Part shown: in pieces, positions 19,960 to 30,614 of the stretch
How positions within the stretch are numbered: the first letter of the stretch is position 1
Layout: every line of letters starts with the position of its first letter
NCBI GenBank assembly: GCA_913778495.1
Contig: CAJYVD010000013.1
Location: forward strand, 186,001 to 250,000
DNA from: an uncultured Pantoea sp.
GTDB lineage: Bacteria; Pseudomonadota; Gammaproteobacteria; Enterobacterales; Enterobacteriaceae
DNA: 64,000 nt
Direction: 5' to 3'
Notes under the pieces: model-generated
What the model was told of the DNA's origin: nothing
Seen by the model: only the letters and a program-made list of their open reading frames with translations
Databases searched by the model: none
Program-made: the position numbers and the translations under genes

Positions 19960-21687
19960 TTGAATACCAGCGTGATTTACAGTTTGTTCATTATTGGTTC
20001 CGTGCTGGTTGCAGCAAGTATCCTACTCAGCTCTTTCTCGTCACGGCTTGGCATCCCCATTCTGGTGATCTTTCTTGCGCTCGGGATGCTTACCGGCGTA
20101 GACGGCATTGGTGGCATCGCGTTTGATAACTACCCGATGGCGTATTTGGTTTCTAACCTGGCGCTAGCAATTATCCTGCTGGACGGCGGCATGCGTACTA
20201 AAGCCAGCTCGTTCAAAGTCGCGCTTGGGCCTGCGCTCTCGCTGGCCACCGTAGGCGTCATGATCACGGCGGGTTTGACGGGGTTAGCCGCGGCCTGGCT
20301 GTTTAATTTGGACATTATGCAGGGCTTTTTGATCGGGGCCATTATCGGTTCCACCGACGCCGCAGCGGTCTTTTCCCTGCTGGGTGACAAAGGCCTTAAC
20401 GAACGCGTCAGCGCCACGCTGGAGATTGAGTCCGGCAGCAACGATCCCATGGCGGTGTTTCTGACCATCACGCTGATTGAGATGATTCAGCAAGGACAAA
20501 CCGGGCTCAGCTGGATGTTCGTGGTTCACCTCGTGCAACAGTTCGGGCTGGGTATCGTACTGGGCCTCGGCGGAGGCTGGGCGCTGCAGCAACTTATGAA
20601 CCGTATTAGCCTCGCACAGGGGCTCTATCCGCTGCTGGCGTTGAGCGGTGGCATTATCGTGTTTGCCTTGACCACCGTGATGGAGGGCAGCGGAATTTTG
20701 GCGGTGTATTTGTGCGGTTTCCTGCTGGGTAATAGCCCCATTCGCAACCGTCACGGCATCCTGCAGACCTTTGACGGCATGGCGTGGCTCAGCCAGATCG
20801 GCATGTTCATTGTGCTGGGCCTGCTGGTGACGCCGTCTGATTTGTGGCACATCGCGCTGCCCGCGATGATTCTCTCTCTGTGGCTGATTTTAGTGGCGCG
20901 TCCGCTTTCCGTATTGGTCGGCCTGCTACCCTTCAAAGGCTTTACCGGACGTGAACGCATCTTCATCAGCTGGGTAGGACTGCGCGGCGCGGTGCCAATC
21001 ATCCTGGCGGTCTTCCCGATGATGGCCGGACTGGAAAACGCCAGACTCTACTTTAATATCGCGTTTTTTGTCGTGCTGGTATCGCTGATGCTGCAAGGCA
21101 CCTCATTAGGCTACGCGGCGAAGCGCGCACGCGTGGTAGTGCCGCCCACGGCCTCGCCTATTAGCCGCGTGGGTCTCGATATTCACCCCGAGAATCCATG
21201 GGAGCAATTCGTTTACCAACTGAGCGCGGATAAATGGTGCGTTGGCGCCGCGCTGCGCGACCTGAAAATGCCGCGGGAAACGCGCATTGCCGCCCTGTTT
21301 CGCGATAACGAATTGATGCATCCCACCAGCAGCACGCGTCTTAAAGAGGGCGATGTGCTCTGCGTGATTGGCCGCGAACGTGACCTGCCAGCCTTGGGCA
21401 AAATGTTCAGCCAAACGCCACCCGTTGCGCTGGATCAGCGCTTCTTTGGCGATTTCATTCTGGACGCTGACGCGCGCCTGCGTGATGTGGCGCAAATTTA
21501 CGGTCTTGAACTGGACGACGCCACTAACGATCAGCAGTCGCTGGGGCAGTTGGTGATGGGGTTACTCGGGAGCACGCCGGTCGTGGGCGATCAGGTGGAG
21601 TGGAATCAGCTCACGTGGACCGTAGCGGAAAAAGAGGACAACCAAATTGTCAAAATCGGGGTGCGCGTCATGGAAGACAAGGAGTAA
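19960..21687 (+). CDS. nhaP2: NhaP2 (CvrA), K+(Na+)/H+ antiporter
   Basis: 575 aa from a TTG at 19960, chosen because AGGAG lies 7 bp upstream (19948-19952) and the protein then begins [14 protein letters not shown], in register with E. coli NhaP2; an upstream GTG at 19909 has no ribosome site. About 12-13 membrane segments in residues 1-390 form the CPA1 exchanger, with [11 protein letters not shown] and [12 protein letters not shown], the conserved ion-binding segments. The C-terminal 170 residues are cytoplasmic (RCK/TrkA-C like). It expels potassium in exchange for protons. In E. coli it neighbours dadX; here three genes come between. Confidence 0.95.
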   Translation: MNTSVIYSLFIIGSVLVAASILLSSFSSRLGIPILVIFLALGMLTGVDGIGGIAFDNYPMAYLVSNLALAIILLDGGMRTKASSFKVALGPALSLATVGVMITAGLTGLAAAWLFNLDIMQGFLIGAIIGSTDAAAVFSLLGDKGLNERVSATLEIESGSNDPMAVFLTITLIEMIQQGQTGLSWMFVVHLVQQFGLGIVLGLGGGWALQQLMNRISLAQGLYPLLALSGGIIVFALTTVMEGSGILAVYLCGFLLGNSPIRNRHGILQTFDGMAWLSQIGMFIVLGLLVTPSDLWHIALPAMILSLWLILVARPLSVLVGLLPFKGFTGRERIFISWVGLRGAVPIILAVFPMMAGLENARLYFNIAFFVVLVSLMLQGTSLGYAAKRARVVVPPTASPISRVGLDIHPENPWEQFVYQLSADKWCVGAALRDLKMPRETRIAALFRDNELMHPTSSTRLKEGDVLCVIGRERDLPALGKMFSQTPPVALDQRFFGDFILDADARLRDVAQIYGLELDDATNDQQSLGQLVMGLLGSTPVVGDQVEWNQLTWTVAEKEDNQIVKIGVRVMEDKE

Positions 21688-21762
21688 TCCTGCGATTGGC
21701 GCTCGTAAAGTGCGTGTAACCGACTATGATCGTTATTCCACCCAGTTGAAACGGGAGACATC

Positions 21763-21996
21763 ATGGGACACGTGGTCAAGATTGGACGTTACGAGATAGT
21801 GGATGCAGAAATGAACGTGGAGAATCTGGACACGGTCAGCATTCCTTGCCAAACCAATCCGGGTTTGAGTTACCAACTGGATGGCTGGGATCATGACACC
21901 AGCGTGCCAGCCTGGATTGATGGCGAACCGGTGAATCTGCTTATCGCGCACTATGACAAACAGCAAGATCGATGGGTGTTAAAAAAAAGCGCCTGA
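21763..21996 (+). CDS. Small hypothetical protein (77 aa)
   Basis: I do not recognise this protein. 77 aa, acidic in the middle and soluble (MGHVVKIGRYEIVDAEMNVE at the N-terminus), no signal peptide or membrane segment, with tryptophans in GWDHD, PAWIDG and DRWVLKK near the end, consistent with a small beta-rich domain. GGGAG lies 6 bp before the ATG and codon use looks like its neighbours, so I take it to be a real gene. It lies 75 bp after nhaP2, possibly on the same transcript, and is followed by a hairpin. Confidence 0.7.
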   Translation: MGHVVKIGRYEIVDAEMNVENLDTVSIPCQTNPGLSYQLDGWDHDTSVPAWIDGEPVNLLIAHYDKQQDRWVLKKSA

Positions 21997-22013
21997 TATT
22001 TTTACCGCCATCA

Positions 22014-22040
22014 ATATATTGTATGGCGGTTATTCTGAAA
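22014..22040 (+). terminator. Possible terminator after the 77-aa gene
   Basis: 8-bp stem ACCGCCAT/ATGGCGGT with an 11-nt AT-rich loop, 17 bp after the stop. The following bases are TATTCTG rather than a true T-tract. Confidence 0.45.
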
Positions 22041-22366
22041 AATCCCCCGCTCCCGCTACGCTATATATCCGCCCTTCGGCATTAAACGCTTTATTTCAAC
22101 AAGCTAGCATTAACGTTAAATATTAATGACCGATGTTTTCAGACTATTTCCATATTAACTCTCTTGGGTAACTACTGCATACTCATTTAGTCGCTGCAAA
22201 ATTGCGTGGCGCTTTTCCCGTCGTAACGGGCTTTCTAAGCAGCGCCTATGGCACCATTGGTTGATATCATGTTGAAAAAACTTATGTTTATTTCAGCGGA
22301 CCACACCTGAGCGCGTACTTGATTCTGGTCAGGCCATCTTTTACACATGAAAAGAGAGCAGGTTTT
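22041..22366 (+). promoter_or_regulatory. Long leader of the wbaP-like gene
   Basis: About 330 bp of AT-rich non-coding sequence. It contains TCAGACTATTTCCA at 22139-22152, which matches 10 of 14 positions of the RcsAB box TAAGAATATTCCTA, and a small CCCGT/ACGGG hairpin near 22218 followed by CTTTCT. I see no JUMPstart/ops element. The RcsAB reading is speculative. Confidence 0.35.
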
Positions 22367-23833
22367 ATGGCAAGTACATTAATAATGAATGACGCTACCC
22401 GTTCATGGAGCGGATTGCGTAAAAATCTCATTGCTAAAGTCGCATTGAGCGTCTCCGATTTAATCGCATTGAATTTAGCATTATTTTTATCTGCGGCGAC
22501 TGTCCAGGGTATTTGGGGAGAACTGGACTCTTTTATTCCGCCGCAACAAATTGAATATCGTTTTATCGCACAGCTCGGCTTATCGGTACTCTGTACCGCC
22601 TGGTTTTGGGTGCGGATGCGTCATTACACCTATCGCAAACCGTTTTGGTTTGAATTAAAAGAAATTGTTAAAACCCTGTTTGTGTTTTCGCTGCTGGATC
22701 TGGCGCTGATCGCCTTCTCGAAATGGGACTTTTCCCGCATGGTTTGGGTGTTCAGCTGGACTTACGCGCTGCTGTTACTGCCGCTGATGCGCGCAGGGGT
22801 TAAGCGGGCCATTAACCGGGCCGGACAGTGGCAAAAAGAGACCATCATCATCGGTTCCGGTAAAAACGCCATGGAAGCCTACGCCGCGCTGCAAAGCGAA
22901 GAGATCCTTGGCTACAACGTGCAGGCCTTTATCTCGCTGGACGATGCCCCTTTGGCGGACTCCGTCAATGGCGTGCCGGTAATCACGTTCAACGATATCA
23001 ACTGGCAGACCATAGATCGCGAGAACACGCAGTTTATCGTGGCTACCGAGTACGAGCAGCAATCGGTGCGCGATAAGTGGCTGAAGTTTCTGTCAAAAAT
23101 GAAGTGCCGCTCCATTTCCGTGATCCCGACGCTGCGCGGCGTCCCGCTGTACGGCACGGACATGTCCTTTATCTTTAGTCACGAAGTAATGATCTTGCGA
23201 GTCAGCAATAATCTGGCCAAACGCTCCTCGCGCTTCCTGAAAAGAACGTTTGATATCGTGGTGGCTTCCCTGCTGCTGCTGTTCCTCGCGCCGGTGTTTG
23301 GCCTGCTTTGCGCGATGGTGAAACGTGACGGCGGTAATGCCATTTATGGTCATGAACGCGTGGGGCAGGACGGCGTGAAGTTTAAATGCCTGAAATTCCG
23401 CTCAATGGTCACTAACTCTCAGGAAGTGTTGCAGAACTTACTGGCTACCAGCGAAGAGGCACGCGCGGAGTGGGACCGTGATTTTAAACTGAAAAACGAT
23501 CCGCGCATTACCCGTATCGGCGGCTTCCTGCGTAAAACCAGCCTGGATGAATTACCGCAGCTGTGGAATGTCATTCGCGGCGAGATGAGCCTGGTCGGGC
23601 CGCGCCCGGTTATCGAAGCCGAGCTGGAGCGGTATGCGGGCGACGTAGATTATTACCTGATGGCGAAACCCGGCATGACCGGCCTGTGGCAGGTTAGCGG
23701 TCGCAATGACATTGATTACGACACGCGCGTCTATTTTGACTCCTGGTATGTTAAAAACTGGGCGCTGTGGACGGACATCGCTATTTTGTTTAAAACCGCA
23801 GGCGTCGTGCTGCGCCGCGACGGTGCTTACTAA
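22367..23833 (+). CDS. WbaP/AmsG/WceG-type undecaprenyl-phosphate hexose-1-phosphate transferase
   Basis: 488 aa from the ATG at 22367, which has GAGAGCAGG upstream; an upstream TTG at 22319 has no ribosome site. Residues about 20-140 hold four membrane segments, then a Rossmann-like middle domain ([15 protein letters not shown] near 180), then a further membrane segment (near 320-345) and the catalytic C-terminal bacterial sugar transferase domain: [31 protein letters not shown] and [10 protein letters not shown]. It moves galactose-1-P or glucose-1-P onto undecaprenyl phosphate, the first step of exopolysaccharide assembly. No other polysaccharide gene is nearby, so it is an orphan initiating enzyme, as WceG2 is in Pantoea stewartii. 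Confidence 0.9.
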   Translation: MASTLIMNDATRSWSGLRKNLIAKVALSVSDLIALNLALFLSAATVQGIWGELDSFIPPQQIEYRFIAQLGLSVLCTAWFWVRMRHYTYRKPFWFELKEIVKTLFVFSLLDLALIAFSKWDFSRMVWVFSWTYALLLLPLMRAGVKRAINRAGQWQKETIIIGSGKNAMEAYAALQSEEILGYNVQAFISLDDAPLADSVNGVPVITFNDINWQTIDRENTQFIVATEYEQQSVRDKWLKFLSKMKCRSISVIPTLRGVPLYGTDMSFIFSHEVMILRVSNNLAKRSSRFLKRTFDIVVASLLLLFLAPVFGLLCAMVKRDGGNAIYGHERVGQDGVKFKCLKFRSMVTNSQEVLQNLLATSEEARAEWDRDFKLKNDPRITRIGGFLRKTSLDELPQLWNVIRGEMSLVGPRPVIEAELERYAGDVDYYLMAKPGMTGLWQVSGRNDIDYDTRVYFDSWYVKNWALWTDIAILFKTAGVVLRRDGAY

Positions 23834-23841
23834 ACCCTCAC

Positions 23842-23878
23842 GCGATGCCTGTGCACGTACGGCAGGCATCGCCTTTTT
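23842..23878 (+). terminator. Intrinsic terminator of the wbaP-like gene
   Basis: Perfect 10-bp stem GCGATGCCTG/CAGGCATCGC (23842-23851 with 23863-23872), 11-nt loop, then CTTTTT. Eight bases after the stop codon. Confidence 0.92.
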
Positions 23879-23946
23879 AGTGCTTTCCTTTTTACGCTCA
23901 ACTCATTACCCTTCCCGCTTGTTTAACTGGTTGTCCCCGGTCCGCA

Positions 23947-25140
23947 ATGCAAAAATTTACCCTACTGCTGTTAAGCCTGGTGCTCCTTGCGCCGCTTGGT
24001 ATCGATCTTTATCTGCCCACACTGCCGCAAATCGCCGAGGGGCTTGATAGCCCTGTTAGCCTGATTCAAATCACCATCCCCCTGTTCCTGCTCGTGATGG
24101 GTGTAGGGCAACTGGTCACCGGACCGCTGGTGGATAACTACGGACGCAAGCCGATCGCGCTGATTGGTCTGGCGCTCTATCTTATCGGGAGCGCCGTCGC
24201 CGCAACCGCCACGGTGTGGCCGGTGTTCTTTCTGGCGCGTCTGATCCAAGGCTGCGCCGTGTGCTGCAGCGCTGTGGTGGCGTTTAGCGGTGTTCGCGAT
24301 CGCCTGAGCGGCGATGCCGCCGCCCGCGCCTATGGCTTTCTTAACGGCGCACTCAATATCGTTCCTGCGCTCGCGCCCCTGCTGGGCGGGATTCTCGCCG
24401 ATCACTGGGGATGGCGCGCGCCGTTTTGGTTCTTGTGCGGGTATGCCGCGATCCTCACGCTGATTGTCTGTTTCTTCCTACCAGAAACCCGGCCGGCTGA
24501 CACGCTACGCGTAAAAGGCTTACCGCTGGCACAGTATGGTGCGATTGCCCGCGAACCCCGCTTCTTAGCCTTTGCTTTTGCCAATGCCGGCGCGCTCGGC
24601 ATGGTGTTGACGTATGTTTCTTTAGCGCCGAGCGTGTTGATGACGGAGGGCGGGCTATCTCCGCTGCAATTTTCGTTTGCATTTGGCGCCAACGGCTTTT
24701 GGATCATGCTGGTGAGTGCGTTTGTGAACAAAACCATTCGCAAAGCGGGCCGCCCTTTCTGCCTGGCGATGGGGTTTGTCACCATGCTGGCGGGTGCCAC
24801 GCTGCTGGTAGCGGGCGTAACGCTTCTGCCTGCCGCCTGGCAGACCCATTGGGCCATGTATATGATTCCCGTGGCTATCTCCGTGGCCGGTTTAGCCTTT
24901 ACCGTCGGCCCTGCCACCAGCTATGCGTTAGAGCCGTATCAGCAACAGGCCGGTGTCGCCGCAGCATTACAAGGCTTTATTCAGATGGCAGGCGGCGCGG
25001 GGGCCAGCCTGATTATTGTGGCGCTGCCAATAGCAGAAAAATCTGCGCTGGCGCTGATGATGTTATTGGGTGCAGCGCTGGCGCTGATCGCCTGGCGCTG
25101 CAGCAGGAAAATCCGCGGTACAGTGACCGCGCTTAAATAA
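23947..25140 (+). CDS. Bcr/CflA-family MFS drug efflux transporter
   Basis: 397 aa, 12 predicted membrane segments. The first membrane segment carries [14 protein letters not shown], typical of the DHA1 Bcr/CmlA group, and the loop between segments 2 and 3 has the MFS motif [11 protein letters not shown] (residues 58-68); [13 protein letters not shown] follows in segment 4. Likely a proton-coupled exporter of drugs or small metabolites in the inner membrane; substrate unknown. No clear ribosome site precedes the ATG. Its 3' end overlaps that of the convergent dadX gene by 8 bp, and with the wbaP-like gene it sits between genes that are adjacent in E. coli. Confidence 0.87.
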   Translation: MQKFTLLLLSLVLLAPLGIDLYLPTLPQIAEGLDSPVSLIQITIPLFLLVMGVGQLVTGPLVDNYGRKPIALIGLALYLIGSAVAATATVWPVFFLARLIQGCAVCCSAVVAFSGVRDRLSGDAAARAYGFLNGALNIVPALAPLLGGILADHWGWRAPFWFLCGYAAILTLIVCFFLPETRPADTLRVKGLPLAQYGAIAREPRFLAFAFANAGALGMVLTYVSLAPSVLMTEGGLSPLQFSFAFGANGFWIMLVSAFVNKTIRKAGRPFCLAMGFVTMLAGATLLVAGVTLLPAAWQTHWAMYMIPVAISVAGLAFTVGPATSYALEPYQQQAGVAAALQGFIQMAGGAGASLIIVALPIAEKSALALMMLLGAALALIAWRCSRKIRGTVTALK

Positions 25141-26203
25141 CCGTGACCGGAACGCGTGGGGCGAGCGCGCACATCAGCTCGTAACCCACAGTTCCAGCCG
25201 CCTGCGCCACTTCGTCAATCTTGATCTGATCGCCCCACAATTCCACGCGCGAACCAATGCCCGCCTGCGGGCAGGGCTCAAGATCGATCATCATCATGTC
25301 CATGGATATCGCCCCGAGGGTGCGGGTGCGTACGCCCTCGACGCAAACCGGCGTGCCCGTCGGCGCATGTCGTGGATAGCCGTCGGCGTAGCCGCAAGCA
25401 ACAATGCCAATACGCTGTGCGGAGGACGCGCGATAGCGATAGCCATAACCCACGCCGTCGCCGGGGCTCAACTGCTGTATACCGATGATTTCGCTGCTAA
25501 GCGTCATCACGGGCTGCAACCCGGTGCTGGCGATATCCTGCCAATTTCCGCTGGGTGAAGCGCCATACAAAATAATGCCGGGACGCACCCAGTCGCCGTG
25601 CGTTTGCGGATGCCATAGCGTGGCCGCTGAATTTGCCAGTGAGCGCGGGCACGTCAGGCCTTCAGCCGCTTGCGCAATGCGCTGCATCGGCTCCGTGACT
25701 CCGTCGGCATTATCCGCGTCGGCAAAGTGCGCCATCAGCGTGATTTCACCGACGTTAGGCAGCGCCCGTAATTTTTCCCATGCCGCGTGGGCCTGTTCAG
25801 GACGGAAGCCCAGCCGATTCATTCCGCTGTTGATCTTGAGATAGATATCCACCGGCGCGGATAACGTGGCGGTGGCAAGCGCCTTGATTTGCCAGTTGCT
25901 GTGCACACTGGTGGTCAAGCGATAGCGGTCAATCAGCGCCAGTTCGTCGGCGTGAAAAAAGCCTTCCAGCAGTAAAATGGGCTTTTTCCACCCCTGTTCA
26001 CGCAGCAGCAGCGCCTCTTCCATATTAAGCAGCGCAAAGCCATCGGTTTCCGCCAGGCTTTGCCAGACACGTGCAATTCCATGGCCATATGCGTTGGCCT
26101 TTACGACTGACCAAACGTGCGAATTTGGGGCCGCCTGGCGAACAACGCGCAAGTTGTGGCGCAGCGCTGACAGCGTGAGGGTGGCGCCCGTAGGACGTGA
26201 CAT
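25133..26203 (-). CDS. dadX: Catabolic alanine racemase
   Basis: 356 aa, the length of DadX. PLP-binding Lys35 in [10 protein letters not shown]; the C-terminal beta domain has the SMDMMMIDL segment and the GYGYRYR region with the second catalytic tyrosine near 255. It converts L-alanine to D-alanine, the substrate of DadA, when alanine is used as carbon and nitrogen source. It starts 21 bp after the dadA stop: a dadAX operon, which is controlled by Lrp and CRP in E. coli. The end overlaps the convergent MFS gene by 8 bp. Confidence 0.95.
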   Translation of the reverse strand: MSRPTGATLTLSALRHNLRVVRQAAPNSHVWSVVKANAYGHGIARVWQSLAETDGFALLNMEEALLLREQGWKKPILLLEGFFHADELALIDRYRLTTSVHSNWQIKALATATLSAPVDIYLKINSGMNRLGFRPEQAHAAWEKLRALPNVGEITLMAHFADADNADGVTEPMQRIAQAAEGLTCPRSLANSAATLWHPQTHGDWVRPGIILYGASPSGNWQDIASTGLQPVMTLSSEIIGIQQLSPGDGVGYGYRYRASSAQRIGIVACGYADGYPRHAPTGTPVCVEGVRTRTLGAISMDMMMIDLEPCPQAGIGSRVELWGDQIKIDEVAQAAGTVGYELMCALAPRVPVTVI

Positions 26204-26224
26204 GCTTGTGCTCTCCCTGAAGAC

Positions 26225-27526
26225 TTAACGAGCTGCGTTGGCATTACGCAGTGGCGACGATGGGGATTCAAAACCGGGCAAATAGCGCAGCACCGACAAA
26301 TCATCCGCAGCAATCGCCGTTTTCTGGCCGGAGATCAGGTCGGCCAATAGCTGCCCGGAACCACACGCCATGGTCCAACCCAGCGTGCCGTGACCGGTAT
26401 TGAGATACAGATTGGAAAGCGGCGTGCGCCCAACAATCGGCGTGCCGTCCGGCGTCATAGGACGTAACCCCGTCCAGAAGCTGGCCTGTTCGACATAACC
26501 GCCCTCAGGATAGAGATCGCTGACCACCATCTCCAGCGTTTCACGCCGTGCGGGCAACAGTTTGGTGTTAAAACCAACAATTTCCGCCATGCCGCCGACG
26601 CGAATGCGATTGTCGAAGCGCGTGACAGCCACTTTATAGGTTTCATCCAGGATGGTTGAAACGGGCGCCGCCTGCGGATCCTTGATCGGAACGGTCAGAG
26701 AATAACCTTTCAACGGATAGACCGGTATCGACACGCACTCTTTTAACAAAGCGGTAGACCACGAACCCAGCGCCACCACATACGCATCCGCTTTGATCAC
26801 CTCGTCGCCACACTTCACGCCGTAAATGCGATTGCCTTCGCGCAACAGTTGATCAATCGGCGTGTCATAGCGAAACACGACCCCGGCCTCAGCCGCCATT
26901 TTCGCCAAACGCTGGGTGAATAGCTGACAATCGCCCGTCTCGTCGTTCGGCAACCGTAAGCCACCGGTGAGTTTGTGCGCCGTCGCCACCAGCGCCGGCT
27001 CCACCGTGTGCAGCTGCGCCGCTTCCAACAGTGCGTAAGGCACGCCCGCCTCTTTAAGAACAGCGATATCTTTGCTCGCGCTGTCAAACTGCTGTTGGGT
27101 GCGGAACAGCTGCAGGGTACCGCCCTGCCGCTCTTCATAGGTAATGCCAGTGCTGGCGCGCAGCGTCCGCAGGCAATCCCGGCTGTATTCGGCAATGCGC
27201 ACCATGCGCGCCTTGTTTTGCTGGTAATGATGCATGTCGCAATTGCGCAGCATATTCCACATCCACTCCAGCTGGAATTTGCTGCCGTCAAGACGCACCG
27301 CTAGCGGCGCATGGCGCTGAAACATCCATTTGATGGCTTTCAGCGGGACGCCCGGCGCAGCCCACGGCGCGGCATAACCAGGAGAGATCTGCCCAGCATT
27401 GCCCGCGCTGGTCTCCAACGCCGCGGCCGGTTGGCGATCAATCACTGTGACCTCATGACCGGCCTGCGACAAATACCAGGCGCTCGCCACACCTACAACA
27501 CCGCTTCCAAGAATCACTACGCGCAT
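26225..27526 (-). CDS. dadA: D-amino-acid dehydrogenase, small subunit
   Basis: 433 aa flavoprotein. The N-terminus is the FAD-binding Rossmann motif [17 protein letters not shown] (3-19) and the C-terminus carries the second FAD contact [17 protein letters not shown]. It oxidises D-alanine and other D-amino acids to keto acids and passes electrons to the quinone pool at the inner membrane. First gene of dadAX. Confidence 0.96.
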   Translation of the reverse strand: MRVVILGSGVVGVASAWYLSQAGHEVTVIDRQPAAALETSAGNAGQISPGYAAPWAAPGVPLKAIKWMFQRHAPLAVRLDGSKFQLEWMWNMLRNCDMHHYQQNKARMVRIAEYSRDCLRTLRASTGITYEERQGGTLQLFRTQQQFDSASKDIAVLKEAGVPYALLEAAQLHTVEPALVATAHKLTGGLRLPNDETGDCQLFTQRLAKMAAEAGVVFRYDTPIDQLLREGNRIYGVKCGDEVIKADAYVVALGSWSTALLKECVSIPVYPLKGYSLTVPIKDPQAAPVSTILDETYKVAVTRFDNRIRVGGMAEIVGFNTKLLPARRETLEMVVSDLYPEGGYVEQASFWTGLRPMTPDGTPIVGRTPLSNLYLNTGHGTLGWTMACGSGQLLADLISGQKTAIAADDLSVLRYLPGFESPSSPLRNANAAR

Positions 27527-28020
27527 AAGACCCTCATCGCATGAAAAGCATAATCAACCATAAACGACGCCTGAGCTAGCATATCCCGACATCCTGCAGA
27601 GCTTACAACCCAGCCACATATTTCACATGCTTTTCACCTTTCTGCACACTGAAATCATGCACCAGCGCAAAAATCAGAACTTTTTATGCCTTTCATGCGT
27701 TTGCCAGCCATTTATTATGCTTCGCACGGACTTAATGCATTTTCACAGGAGAAAGCGCCGCCATGCCTCGCCTTTTATGAAAATAGAACATTAAACCTAA
27801 TAAGGTAACGCATATAATATTTTATGCTTATTGCGCCATAAGCGACGAATTTTGCATGATTTTGTGCCAAGAATTCGATTGTGTTCCCCTTCTCGATGAG
27901 AGACATTGGACTATCATTGAAATGTTCGCTCAGTTCTCTTGGGCTGTCTTTCTCAGGATGAAGCCTTCACTATCGTGGTCGGTGACTCGCTTTCCGGCCG
28001 CTTGCAAATAGAGGTGCGCT
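27527..28020. promoter_or_regulatory. dadA/spoVR divergent intergenic region
   Basis: 494 bp without a gene, AT-rich in the middle. A perfect TATAAT (27813-27818) faces spoVR with only a weak -35 (TTAAAC) 16 bp upstream. GAGGTGC precedes the spoVR start. I could not pick out a dependable CRP or Lrp site, although dadA is under both in E. coli. Confidence 0.45.
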
Positions 28021-29556
28021 ATGACGACAATCTTTGACGAGCCAACCCGGAGCAGTAAACGACTCAGTGATGGACCCGACTGGACCTTTGAACTGCTGGA
28101 CACTTACCTCGCGGAAATCGATCGCGTAGCCAAGAGCTACGGACTGGATACCTACCCGCACCAAATCGAAGTCATCACCTCTGAGCAGATGATGGATGCT
28201 TACTCCAGCGTCGGTATGCCTATCAATTATGCTCACTGGTCATTCGGTAAAAAATTCATTGAAACCGAACAGCGTTATAAGCACGGCCAGCAGGGATTGG
28301 CCTATGAAATTGTCATTAACTCGAATCCCTGCATTGCTTATTTGATGGAAGAGAACACCATGACCATGCAAGCGCTGGTGATGGCGCATGCCTGCTATGG
28401 TCATAACTCTTTCTTCAAAAACAATTACCTTTTCCGTAGCTGGACCGATGCCAGCTCGATCGTGGATTATCTGCTGTTCGCACGTAATTATATTTCTGAT
28501 TGCGAAGAGCGTTACGGCGTAGAAGAAGTAGAGCGCCTGCTTGATTCCTGTCATGCGCTCATGAATTACGGCGTCGATCGCTACAAACGCCCGCAAAAGA
28601 TTTCGCTGCAGGAAGAAAAAGCCCGGCAGAAAAGCCGCGAAGAGTATCTGCAAAGTCAGGTCAATACGCTGTGGCGCACGCTGCCGCGCAAAGAGAAAGA
28701 GTCTGTTCAGGTTGAAGCCCTGCGCTACCCTTCTGAGCCGCAGGAGAACCTGCTCTATTTTATGGAGAAAAACGCTCCGCTGCTTGAGCCCTGGCAGCGT
28801 GAGGTGCTGCGTATTGTGCGTAAAGTGAGCCAGTATTTTTACCCGCAAAAGCAGACGCAGGTCATGAATGAGGGATGGGCGACCTTCTGGCACTACACCA
28901 TCCTCAATCATCTTTACGATGAGGGCAAAGTGTCAGAGCGCTTTATGATGGAGTTTTTGCACAGCCATACCAATGTCATCTATCAGCCGCCCTATAACAG
29001 CCAGTGGTACAACGGCATCAATCCTTATGCGCTGGGCTTTGCCATGTTCCAGGATATTAAGCGCATCTGCCAGTCACCTACCGAGGAGGATCGCTACTGG
29101 TTCCCGGACATTGCCGGCTCTGACTGGCTCAAAACGCTGCATTTCGCCATGCGTGAGTTCAAAGACGAGAGCTTTATTAGCCAGTTCCTGTCACCGAAAG
29201 TGATGCGCGATTTCCGCTTGTTTACGGTTATGGACGATGACCGGAATAACTTCCTGGAAATTGCCGCCATTCATGATGAAGCCGGCTATCGCGCCATTCG
29301 CCAGCAGCTGTCTGCACAATATAACCTGAGTAATCTGGAGCCCAACATTCAGGTGTATAACGTCGATTTACGCGGCGATCGCTCTCTTACCCTGCGCTAT
29401 GTGCCACAGCAGCGCGCGCCGTTGGATAAGAGTCGTCGCGATGTGCTTAAGCATGTGCACCGTTTGTGGGGATTTGATGTGCACCTTGAACAGCAGAACG
29501 AAGATGGCAGCGTTGAACTGCTGGATCGTTGTCCGCCTCGCAGTCCTGTAATCTGA
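28021..29556 (+). CDS. ycgB: SpoVR-family protein YcgB
   Basis: 511 aa, the usual length. Begins MTTIFDEPTRSSKRLSDGPD and shows the family blocks WSFGKKFIETE, NSNPCIAYLMEENTMTMQ, AHACYGHNSFFKNN, MNEGWATFWHY (a HExxH-less, glutamate-rich core) and FHSHTN-like EFLHSHTNV. SpoVR is needed for the spore cortex in Bacillus; in proteobacteria its role is unclear but it co-occurs with YeaG (PrkA) and YeaH. It is soluble and cytoplasmic. Followed by a bidirectional terminator shared with fadR. Confidence 0.95.
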   Translation: MTTIFDEPTRSSKRLSDGPDWTFELLDTYLAEIDRVAKSYGLDTYPHQIEVITSEQMMDAYSSVGMPINYAHWSFGKKFIETEQRYKHGQQGLAYEIVINSNPCIAYLMEENTMTMQALVMAHACYGHNSFFKNNYLFRSWTDASSIVDYLLFARNYISDCEERYGVEEVERLLDSCHALMNYGVDRYKRPQKISLQEEKARQKSREEYLQSQVNTLWRTLPRKEKESVQVEALRYPSEPQENLLYFMEKNAPLLEPWQREVLRIVRKVSQYFYPQKQTQVMNEGWATFWHYTILNHLYDEGKVSERFMMEFLHSHTNVIYQPPYNSQWYNGINPYALGFAMFQDIKRICQSPTEEDRYWFPDIAGSDWLKTLHFAMREFKDESFISQFLSPKVMRDFRLFTVMDDDRNNFLEIAAIHDEAGYRAIRQQLSAQYNLSNLEPNIQVYNVDLRGDRSLTLRYVPQQRAPLDKSRRDVLKHVHRLWGFDVHLEQQNEDGSVELLDRCPPRSPVI

Positions 29557-29568
29557 ATCGGCCATAAA

Positions 29569-29596
29569 AAAAACCGGACGGCACCGTCCGGTTTTT
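29569..29596. terminator. Bidirectional terminator between spoVR and fadR
   Basis: 10-bp stem AAACCGGACG/CGTCCGGTTT around GCAC (29571-29594), with a T-tract on the right for spoVR and an A-tract on the left (T-tract on the minus strand) for fadR. It begins directly after the fadR stop codon at 29597-29599. Confidence 0.94.
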
Positions 29597-30316
29597 CTAT
29601 CGTTTGCTGCCTAAGTCGTCCGGCATGCTTTTCTGCATACTGTGCCAGATCTCCCCGCTGCGTCGGCCATAGGCGCGCACGCTGTCGACGATTTGCTCTT
29701 GGGTGGGCTGCTTGCTGCAAAGATCGGCCAATTCGCGATAAAACTTTCTTGCCACCTCTCGCGCTTCCGGGTTGGAAAAATAGTGGCGCCCCACGCGCGT
29801 GTACAAGCCTTTCATGCCGTTAAGAATCAAACCGTAAATCGGGTTACCCGAAGCAAAAGCTAAACCACGAAACACGCGATAATCGAGTTCAGTATACGCT
29901 TCCGCCTGATCCTCTTCGCTCAACGCCGTTTCCAGAACCTCACGTGCCTTTTCAGGATGGTGGCGCAGCGCGCGGCTGATGAAAATAGACGAGATATTGG
30001 TGCGGACAGAGAGCAAGTTATCAATTAACTGGGGAACGCTGTCGTGATCGAGGCGTGCCAGCGTTTCAAGAATGTTTAAGCCCGATGTTTCCCAAAAATC
30101 ATTTACGCGCGTGGGCTTGCCGTGTTGGATGGTGAGCCAACCGTCTCGGGCCAGCCGTTGCAGCACCTCACGCAGCGTGGTACGCGTAACGCCAATCAGT
30201 TCAGAAAGCTCACGTTCAGCAGGCAGGATCGATCCCGGCGGAAAACGGCTATTCCAGATGCTTTCAATAATATACTCTTCAGCAAACCCTGCGGGACTCT
30301 GCGCCTTAATGACCAT
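29597..30316 (-). CDS. fadR: FadR, fatty-acid-responsive GntR-family regulator
   Basis: 239 aa, same length as E. coli FadR. N-terminal winged helix (about 1-74) with the recognition region [20 protein letters not shown] and the wing [12 protein letters not shown]-terminal all-helical acyl-CoA-binding domain (about 80-229) with the segment [23 protein letters not shown]. It represses beta-oxidation genes and activates fabA/fabB until long-chain acyl-CoA releases it from DNA. A target, fadD, with a matching operator lies 6 kb away. In E. coli nhaB lies divergent to fadR; it is absent here. Confidence 0.97.
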   Translation of the reverse strand: MVIKAQSPAGFAEEYIIESIWNSRFPPGSILPAERELSELIGVTRTTLREVLQRLARDGWLTIQHGKPTRVNDFWETSGLNILETLARLDHDSVPQLIDNLLSVRTNISSIFISRALRHHPEKAREVLETALSEEDQAEAYTELDYRVFRGLAFASGNPIYGLILNGMKGLYTRVGRHYFSNPEAREVARKFYRELADLCSKQPTQEQIVDSVRAYGRRSGEIWHSMQKSMPDDLGSKR

Positions 30317-30614
30317 AGCGTTTATTTCTCGTTGCTTTCTTTAATCTGATATTACTCATCATACCAGACGCCCTATAGGGGAAATAGCCTGCTGGCTGAT
30401 TAAAAGCGCGATAAGGTCACTTTTCAGTCACGTCTTATTTCTAATCATTAATAGCCCGTCATACGCGGCTGTTCAACGCAGCGTCTGCCTCGCGCGACGT
30501 TAACGCAATACCCAGATTTAGGTCATTTTTGTTGCAGATTTTTCCGCAATCCGGGCTGGCACCGCATGGCTTTTCGTTTACACTGCCAACACTCACGATT
30601 AGGGGATAGGCACT

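Noticed and set aside
20284..20850. 188-codon minus-strand ORF inside nhaP2
   Set aside because: Shadow of a highly conserved membrane-protein gene; no ribosome site and no recognisable protein.
27600..27665. CRP site in the dadA upstream region (TTTCACATGCTTTTCACC)
   Set aside because: It is a direct repeat of TTCAC rather than the TGTGA-N6-TCACA inverted repeat.
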